NCBI RefSeq assembly: GCF_044547355.1
Contig: NZ_JBIUAG010000012.1
Location: forward strand, 186,001-250,000
DNA length: 64,000 nt
Direction of reading: 5' to 3'
DNA from: Kutzneria sp044547355
GTDB lineage: Bacteria > Actinomycetota > Actinomycetes > Mycobacteriales > Pseudonocardiaceae
The notes beneath the pieces were generated by a model that was given only the letters and a program-made list of their open reading frames with translations, made no database searches and was not told where the DNA came from. Below are positions 59,632-64,000 of the stretch, in pieces. Position numbers and translations under genes: made by a program. Each line of letters starts with the position of its first letter. The first letter of the stretch is position 1.

Positions 59632-60626
59632 AGGCCGCCGTGCTCGCCATCGACGGCGGGAACAGCAAGACCGACGTGATCCTCATCGACGACGCCGGCT
59701 CGGTGCTCTCGCACGTGCGCGGGCCCGGGGCGTCGCCGCAGAACATCGGTCTGCGCCCCAGCCTCGAATCGTTCAACCGCATGGTGAACGAGGCGGCGAG
59801 CAAGGCCGGGCTGGCGACGAGCAAGCCGTTCGCCCGGCACACGGCGGCCTACCTGGCCGGCGCCGACCTGCCGCGGGAGGAGGAGATCCTCCAGCGGGAG
59901 TTCGGCCAGCTCGGGTGGTCGGACACCACTGCCGTCGGCAACGACACCTTCGCGCTGCTGCGCTCCGGGACCTCCGACGGCGTCGGGGTGGCCGTGGTCT
60001 GCGGGGCCGGCATCAACTGCGTCGGCGTGGCCCGGGACGGGCGGGTGCACCGGTTTCCCGCCCTGGGCCGGATCTCCGGCGACTGGGGCGGCGGCTCGCA
60101 GATCGGCGGCGACGCCCTGTGGCACGCCGTGCGGGCCGATGACGGCCGCGGTCCGCAGACCGCGCTGCTGCCGGCCATCCTGGCCCACTTCGGCGTGACC
60201 AGCATCGGCGAGGTCGTGGCCGGGCTGCACTTCGAGGAGATCAGCGGCGACGTCGTGCACGAGCTCTGCCCGCTGCTCTTCCGCGTCGCCGCCGACGGTG
60301 ACGCCGTGGCCGCCTCGGTGGTGGAGCGCCTCATCGAGGAGATCGTCGTGCTGGCCACCGTGTCGCTGCGCCGGCTCGACCTCGTCGGCGAGCAGGTCGA
60401 CATCGTGCTCGGCGGCGGCGTGCTCACCAACACCGGCGACGCCATGCTCGACGAGATCACCCGCCGCTGCCACGCCGTCGCCCCCCTGGCCGACGTCCAC
60501 CTCGTCGACCTCCCCCCGGTCGCCGGCGCCGCCCTGCTCGGCCTGGACGCCATCGGCGCCAGCTCCGAGGTCGAGGAACGCCTCCGCGCCCACTACGCCC
60601 CCGAAGAGCGGCTGGTGGCGGGCTAA
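59616..60626 (+). CDS. BadF/BcrAD-type sugar kinase
   Basis: 336 residues from the ATG at 59616 (AAGGA about 8 nt upstream), overlapping the GH4 end by 16 bp; a GTG at 59628 is also possible. ATPase motifs: VLAIDGGNSKTDVILID, VVCGAGINCVG and GGGSQIGGDALW. Same family as the kinase at 49732. In this operon it probably phosphorylates the imported sugar before or after GH4 cleavage. Confidence 0.85.
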   Translation: MGQGVKAAVLAIDGGNSKTDVILIDDAGSVLSHVRGPGASPQNIGLRPSLESFNRMVNEAASKAGLATSKPFARHTAAYLAGADLPREEEILQREFGQLGWSDTTAVGNDTFALLRSGTSDGVGVAVVCGAGINCVGVARDGRVHRFPALGRISGDWGGGSQIGGDALWHAVRADDGRGPQTALLPAILAHFGVTSIGEVVAGLHFEEISGDVVHELCPLLFRVAADGDAVAASVVERLIEEIVVLATVSLRRLDLVGEQVDIVLGGGVLTNTGDAMLDEITRRCHAVAPLADVHLVDLPPVAGAALLGLDAIGASSEVEERLRAHYAPEERLVAG

Positions 60627-60630
60627 GACC

Positions 60631-60676
60631 CCGTGGGCAGGGGCTTGACTTCGGCGGCGGCGGCCCCTGCCCACGG
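60631..60676 (+). terminator. Terminator of the GH4/kinase operon
   Basis: CCGTGGGCAGGGGC (60631-60644) and GCCCCTGCCCACGG (60663-60676), perfect 14-bp stem, right after the kinase stop. Confidence 0.75.
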
Positions 60677-60710
60677 TTCCAACGTTGCACGACTCCCGCC
60701 ACGCAGCGCA

Positions 60711-60747
60711 GGGGCCCTTCCTGACTTCCACTCTCGAAAAGGGCCCC
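60711..60747. terminator. Second hairpin
   Basis: GGGGCCCTT (60711-60719) with AAGGGCCCC (60739-60747), perfect 9 bp. Confidence 0.5.
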
Positions 60748-60762
60748 TTCCCCACACCCGAA

Positions 60763-60819
60763 CCGCTTGGAAGGGGGCTTTCCTCCACTCGGAGTGGAGG
60801 AAAGCCCCCTTCCAAGCGG
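60763..60819. terminator. Perfect 28-bp palindrome
   Basis: Arms 60763-60790 and 60792-60819 are perfectly complementary over 28 bp with a one-base centre. It is related to the 22-bp element at 22581-22625 (shared GGAAGGGGG, TTTCC and CACTC segments). It lies between convergent genes and is one of three hairpins in this gap. Confidence 0.8.
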
Positions 60820-60843
60820 CGATCGAGGACGGTAAGGGGCGGG

Positions 60844-61272
60844 CTAGCGGGGTGCGGGGGTGTTGGGCGTGTCAGCCGTTGTGGTGGTGGTGAGCGTGGG
60901 CGTCGGCGTGGTCGTGGTGGTCGGCGCCGTGGTGGTGGTCGTGGTCGGCGTCGTGGTGGTGACCGTCGCGCCGACGACATCGGCCTGGGTGCTGGGGGCG
61001 GGCGACTTGCTCACGGTCACGGTCTTCACGGTCGGGGTGCCGTTGACCGTCACCGTTGAGGCGATGACGGTGACGGGGAAGCCGTCGCCGTCCATGGGCA
61101 GGCCGTCGCCGCCGAGCTGGCCGCTGGTGGTCAGGGGCTGGCCGCCCCGGTCGATGGTCCGGACCGGGGCCTGGCCGTCGGCGGCGGACGCGAGCTGCAC
61201 ACCGACCACGATTCCGACCACGGCGGCGATGGCCGCGCTGGCGGACACCGCTGATCGCAAGGACAAACGCAC
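60844..61272 (-). CDS. Small exported Thr-rich protein
   Basis: 142 residues from a GTG at 61272, with GGAGGAG 8 nt upstream. Signal or anchor helix at about 5-28 (SAVSASAAIAAVVGIVVGVQLASA), a short beta-like domain (FPVTVIASTVTVNGTPTVKTVTV), then a Thr/Pro tail. Family not recognised. The style resembles other wall-spanning Thr-rich actinomycete proteins. Confidence 0.65.
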   Translation of the reverse strand: MRLSLRSAVSASAAIAAVVGIVVGVQLASAADGQAPVRTIDRGGQPLTTSGQLGGDGLPMDGDGFPVTVIASTVTVNGTPTVKTVTVSKSPAPSTQADVVGATVTTTTPTTTTTTAPTTTTTPTPTLTTTTTADTPNTPAPR

Positions 61273-61394
61273 GGGGAAACTCCTCCATCGACCACGTTCG
61301 GTCGGACCATCGGGCAGCACACCATGTGCGCTACCGGATGGAGCAGTTACTCACCCGTTAGTGTCAACAATGCCAGCCGTTCGAGGGGTAACCC

Positions 61395-62126
61395 TCAACG
61401 CCGGCCGGCCATCCTGATCATGTCGCCGAGGCGGTGGATCAGGCCGCTGGCGTCGGCCGGCGACACGGTGGCCCAGTCCTCGCCGTCCCGGCCCCGGCCG
61501 GACACGCCCAGGTACCGCCCGGCCTCGGTGTCGAACCAGCTCAGCCCGGGCATCCGCCGGGCGGCGCCCCGCTCGTCGAACATGGCCCCGGAGAACTGGC
61601 CCAGGCGCAGCACGGGCTCACCGAGCATGGTGGTCAGCGGCTGGTACTCGGCGCTGTGCCGGTTGGGCTGCGCGAGCTCCTTGGCCGGCACGGACACCTG
61701 CTGCCCGGGACCGGGTCGGTGCGGCGGCAGGAGCGCGACCAGCGACGCCGCCAGGGCGGTGTCCCGGATGTACTCAAGCCGCATGGTGCCGCCCTGCTGG
61801 ACGGCCAGCAGCGCCCGCTGCCCGACGGCCACCGACGCCGCGTAGACCATGGGTCCGCGCTGGGCGTCCAGCGTGGAGATGGTGTCCAGCTGGACGTGCG
61901 GCCGCGCGAGCAGCCGCAGCGCGTCCTCGAGGGCCGGGTCGAGCTGGCGACCGCGCGCCAGCCCGCCCCGCTCCAGGTCCTCGTACACGGCCGTGCGGAT
62001 GCCGGCGCGCTCGTCCAGGGTCGCCCCGTGGCTGGGCACGTCGAACGGATAGGGCACGGACCCGATTCGCAGGTCCTCCCACACGATGTCGAACGCGGCC
62101 AGCGGGAGGATCGCGATCGGCGGCAT
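61395..62126 (-). CDS. EspG-family ESX chaperone
   Basis: 243 residues. LAAFDIVWEDLRIGSVPYPF at the start and the RYLGVSGRGRDGEDWATVSPA C-terminal strand pattern (its GR-x-G-x-DW core) fit the ESX EspG family, which escorts PPE-type substrates. It is translated directly after the PPE-like gene (ATGA overlap). Confidence 0.85.
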   Translation of the reverse strand: MPPIAILPLAAFDIVWEDLRIGSVPYPFDVPSHGATLDERAGIRTAVYEDLERGGLARGRQLDPALEDALRLLARPHVQLDTISTLDAQRGPMVYAASVAVGQRALLAVQQGGTMRLEYIRDTALAASLVALLPPHRPGPGQQVSVPAKELAQPNRHSAEYQPLTTMLGEPVLRLGQFSGAMFDERGAARRMPGLSWFDTEAGRYLGVSGRGRDGEDWATVSPADASGLIHRLGDMIRMAGRR

Positions 62127-63370
62127 CAGTACCCGCCGCTCGGATTCTCACCGATCACGGTGGGCGCGACCATCTGGCCGTCGCCGAACACGTCGTCGGT
62201 CTCGACCAGGAACGTCGGCCGCTTGCGCTCCTTGTCCTCTTCCTTCTTGCCGCCCTGGCCGGCCCCGCCGGCGCCCATGCCGGAGTTGCCGGCGCTGCCC
62301 GACGCGCCCATGCCGCCGCGCGCACCCGAGCCGCCCTCGCCGGCCGCACCCGCACCGGCCGAGGAACCCATGCCGGGCTTGGTCGACGCCGACGAGGAGG
62401 AGCTACCCGCACCGGCCGCGCCGCCGCGGTAGCTGCCGCCACCACCCGCGCCGCCGCCGGCCCCGCCGGCCAGACCGATCGCCGGGCCGCCGCCCGGACC
62501 GTACGGGCTGTTCGGGCCGCCCCCACCGGGGGTGTTGGTGTAGTTGGGGCCGTTGTAGCCGGGGCCGCCCATGCCCGGGTCGTAGCCGGCCAACCGGGTC
62601 GTGCTGCTGCCCGGGCCGCCGACCTGGTTCGGGGTGTAGCCGCTGCCGCCCGGCGTCACGCCCGCCGGCGTGTAGCCGCCACCGCTGGTCGAGGGGGTGT
62701 AGTGGGAGCCGCCGTAGCTGGCGCCGCCGCCCGAGGTGCCCTGGTACGCCGAGACGCCGCCGCCCGCGCCCACCGGGCCCGCGCTGGCCAGCTGGGTGCT
62801 GGCCGTGCTGCCGCCGCTGAGGTCCGGCGGCGGGGTGAAGGCCGGGATCGAGGACGAGGCCGACTGCATCGAGCTGTCCCGGGCCTGGATGACCTGCACG
62901 GCCTTGTTCTTGGCGTCGTTGGACGCCTCGTGGGTCAGGTACATCTCGGCCGGCAGCGCGATCAGCGCGATCGGGTTGACCGCCGCCTGCGCCAGCATCT
63001 TGCCGGGGTTGTACTCGATGGGGTCCGGCATGTCCGCCTTGGCCTTGGCCGCCGCGTCCACCTGGTCGTGCATGGCGGTGCCGGTCGCGTTGAAGTACTG
63101 CGCGGTGTCGGCGCTCCAGTCCCGAACCTTGGCCAGATGGGCTCGCGCCAGGTCGGCCGCCGCACCCTCCCAGTGCGACTGCGACCCGTTGATCGCCGCG
63201 TCCAGCGTGATGGCGGCGTCACGCAACTGCCCGGCCAGGCCATGCCACTCGTCGCCGGCCTTGTACGCGGCGCCCGGGTCCACGTTCTGCGTGACCAGGG
63301 TCTTGATCTGGTCGTGCGACATGCCCGGGTAGTTGGCGTTCGGATGGGGAACCGCGGGGTGTCCCGTCAT
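62126..63370 (-). CDS. PPE/WXG-type ESX substrate-like protein
   Basis: 414 residues from the ATG at 63370. Helical N-terminus about 20-150 with a W-x-G turn in SQSHWEGAAADLAR, then a Gly/Ser/Pro-rich tail without fixed fold (about 180-400). This is the actinomycete PPE-like layout. It is probably exported by an ESX/type VII system with help of the adjacent EspG. The core ESX genes are not in the window. Confidence 0.85.
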   Translation of the reverse strand: MTGHPAVPHPNANYPGMSHDQIKTLVTQNVDPGAAYKAGDEWHGLAGQLRDAAITLDAAINGSQSHWEGAAADLARAHLAKVRDWSADTAQYFNATGTAMHDQVDAAAKAKADMPDPIEYNPGKMLAQAAVNPIALIALPAEMYLTHEASNDAKNKAVQVIQARDSSMQSASSSIPAFTPPPDLSGGSTASTQLASAGPVGAGGGVSAYQGTSGGGASYGGSHYTPSTSGGGYTPAGVTPGGSGYTPNQVGGPGSSTTRLAGYDPGMGGPGYNGPNYTNTPGGGGPNSPYGPGGGPAIGLAGGAGGGAGGGGSYRGGAAGAGSSSSSASTKPGMGSSAGAGAAGEGGSGARGGMGASGSAGNSGMGAGGAGQGGKKEEDKERKRPTFLVETDDVFGDGQMVAPTVIGENPSGGY

Positions 63371-63398
63371 CGCTCCATACCCCCTGTTTCGGAAGATC

Positions 63399-63929
63399 TC
63401 ATGAGACGAGTGGCAGCTTCGGCTCGGCACCGGCGGCTAGGGCCTTGGCGTGGTCGCAGGCAGCCGGGTAGGTCTTGGAATCCTGCGCCGTCACCAGGAC
63501 GGTGAACGTGATGTCGGAGGCCAGTGCGATGTCGACGCCACAGATGGCGGCGGAGTCGTCCTTGAGCTGCAAGGCCTTGTGGCCACCGAGGGTCAGCGGC
63601 GAGCTGGTCGGGTTGAAGGCGCCGGAGGTCGGTCGCTGGCCCAACGCGTACTGCTCAAGGCTGGTGGCCACCACATCCGCGTTGAGGGCGGACCATTCGC
63701 AGTCGTTCGGGCCGAGCTTCTTGGGCGCGTTGGTCAGCCCCATCGACGCCAACACGTCCTGCGGCAGCACTGCGCACACGTCGAGCTGCGGCGCGGCGGA
63801 AGTGGTCGGGCTCGTCGATGTGCCACCGCCGGTCGCGGGCGAAGCCGTGCCGGATGCCGGCGCGCCGCAGCCCGCCACCACCAGCGCGACGCCGGCCGTG
63901 ACTACGGCGAGTAGATCAGGTCGACGCAC
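63399..63929 (-). CDS. DUF3558 lipoprotein
   Basis: 176 residues. Lipobox VVAGC near residue 21, Ser/Thr/Gly linker, then DUF3558 (LDVCAVLPQDVLASMGL; DCEW; YPAACDHAKALA). The family is common beside ESX genes, and the role is unknown. GTG overlaps the stop of the next upstream gene (TAGTG). Confidence 0.9.
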   Translation of the reverse strand: MRRPDLLAVVTAGVALVVAGCGAPASGTASPATGGGTSTSPTTSAAPQLDVCAVLPQDVLASMGLTNAPKKLGPNDCEWSALNADVVATSLEQYALGQRPTSGAFNPTSSPLTLGGHKALQLKDDSAAICGVDIALASDITFTVLVTAQDSKTYPAACDHAKALAAGAEPKLPLVS

Positions 63930-64000
63930 TAGTAGTTCCCCGCCCGATTCACGCCGCCGTGGGCATCGCTGTCAGAGCTCTGGTAGCCCTTGACGCTGGA
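63929..64000 (-). CDS. Partial gene at the window edge
   Basis: Only the last 23 codons are visible, ending DAHGGVNRAGNY and a TAG stop. Strand and overlap place it upstream of the DUF3558 gene in the same operon. Too short to assign a family; by position it could be another ESX-associated substrate. Confidence 0.6.
   Translation of the reverse strand, partial: SSVKGYQSSDSDAHGGVNRAGNY

Overview
The window is high-GC DNA with actinomycete-style genes: frequent GTG starts, tightly overlapping operons, some probably leaderless genes, ESX-type PPE/EspG proteins and a DasR-like regulator. The block groEL2 / moeA-psd-pssA-AAA ATPase / LytR_C-DUF3263 / def follows the order and orientation I recall for Mycobacterium tuberculosis Rv0440 to Rv0429c. 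Together with the ESX-type genes this suggests a chromosomal region of a Pseudonocardiales-type actinomycete. The taxonomic placement is inference.

Layout. (1) 478-4932: a small four-repeat peptide (GGIGH motif), an ECF-like sigma factor, an acidic protein with a beta-rich tail, and a TPR-CHAT caspase-like protease. This is the most unusual locus. It resembles in logic, not in sequence, the protease/substrate/sigma module of type III-E CRISPR (Csx29/Csx30/CASP-sigma). (2) 5162-15761: the conserved housekeeping block, with two CIRCE operators, a Ser/Thr kinase and a cold-shock protein. (3) 15762-19762: a more fluid stretch with a repeated intergenic element, a transposase remnant, an internally shortened glycosyltransferase, two oxidoreductases and a zinc-ribbon protein. 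(4) 19835-27435: thiamine synthesis, with TPP riboswitch-thiC-thiD, TPP riboswitch-thiO-thiS-thiG, and a divergent thiE. Two redox/regulator genes and a MarR gene are embedded in it. (5) 27587-31481: a secreted streptogrisin-like protease, a membrane protein and an MFS exporter. (6) 31623-39878: an IlvD/Edd dehydratase, then an N-acetylglucosamine cluster (DasR-like regulator, NgcEFG-like ABC transporter, SIS-type deaminase, NagA) with dre operators. (7) 40089-49618: a complete non-phosphorylative L-fucose pathway with its own ABC transporter and a GntR/FCD regulator. (8) 49732-53768: a BadF-type sugar kinase, an HTH-NB-ARC-TPR (STAND) protein and a DUF3159 membrane protein. (9) 53921-60626: a ROK regulator, an ATPase-less ABC transporter, a GH4 6-phospho-glycosidase and a second BadF-type kinase, probably a disaccharide import-phosphorylate-cleave route. 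(10) 60844-64000: a secreted Thr-rich protein and the edge of an ESX-type locus (EspG, PPE-like, DUF3558 lipoprotein).

Working together: the sugar clusters (6, 8 and 9) would supply and trim amino-sugars and their phosphates. Neither carbohydrate importer in 6 or 9 carries its own ATPase, so a shared MsiK-type ATPase elsewhere is expected. The fucose operon is self-contained and should yield pyruvate and lactate. All functions are inferred from motifs and context; no database search was run.
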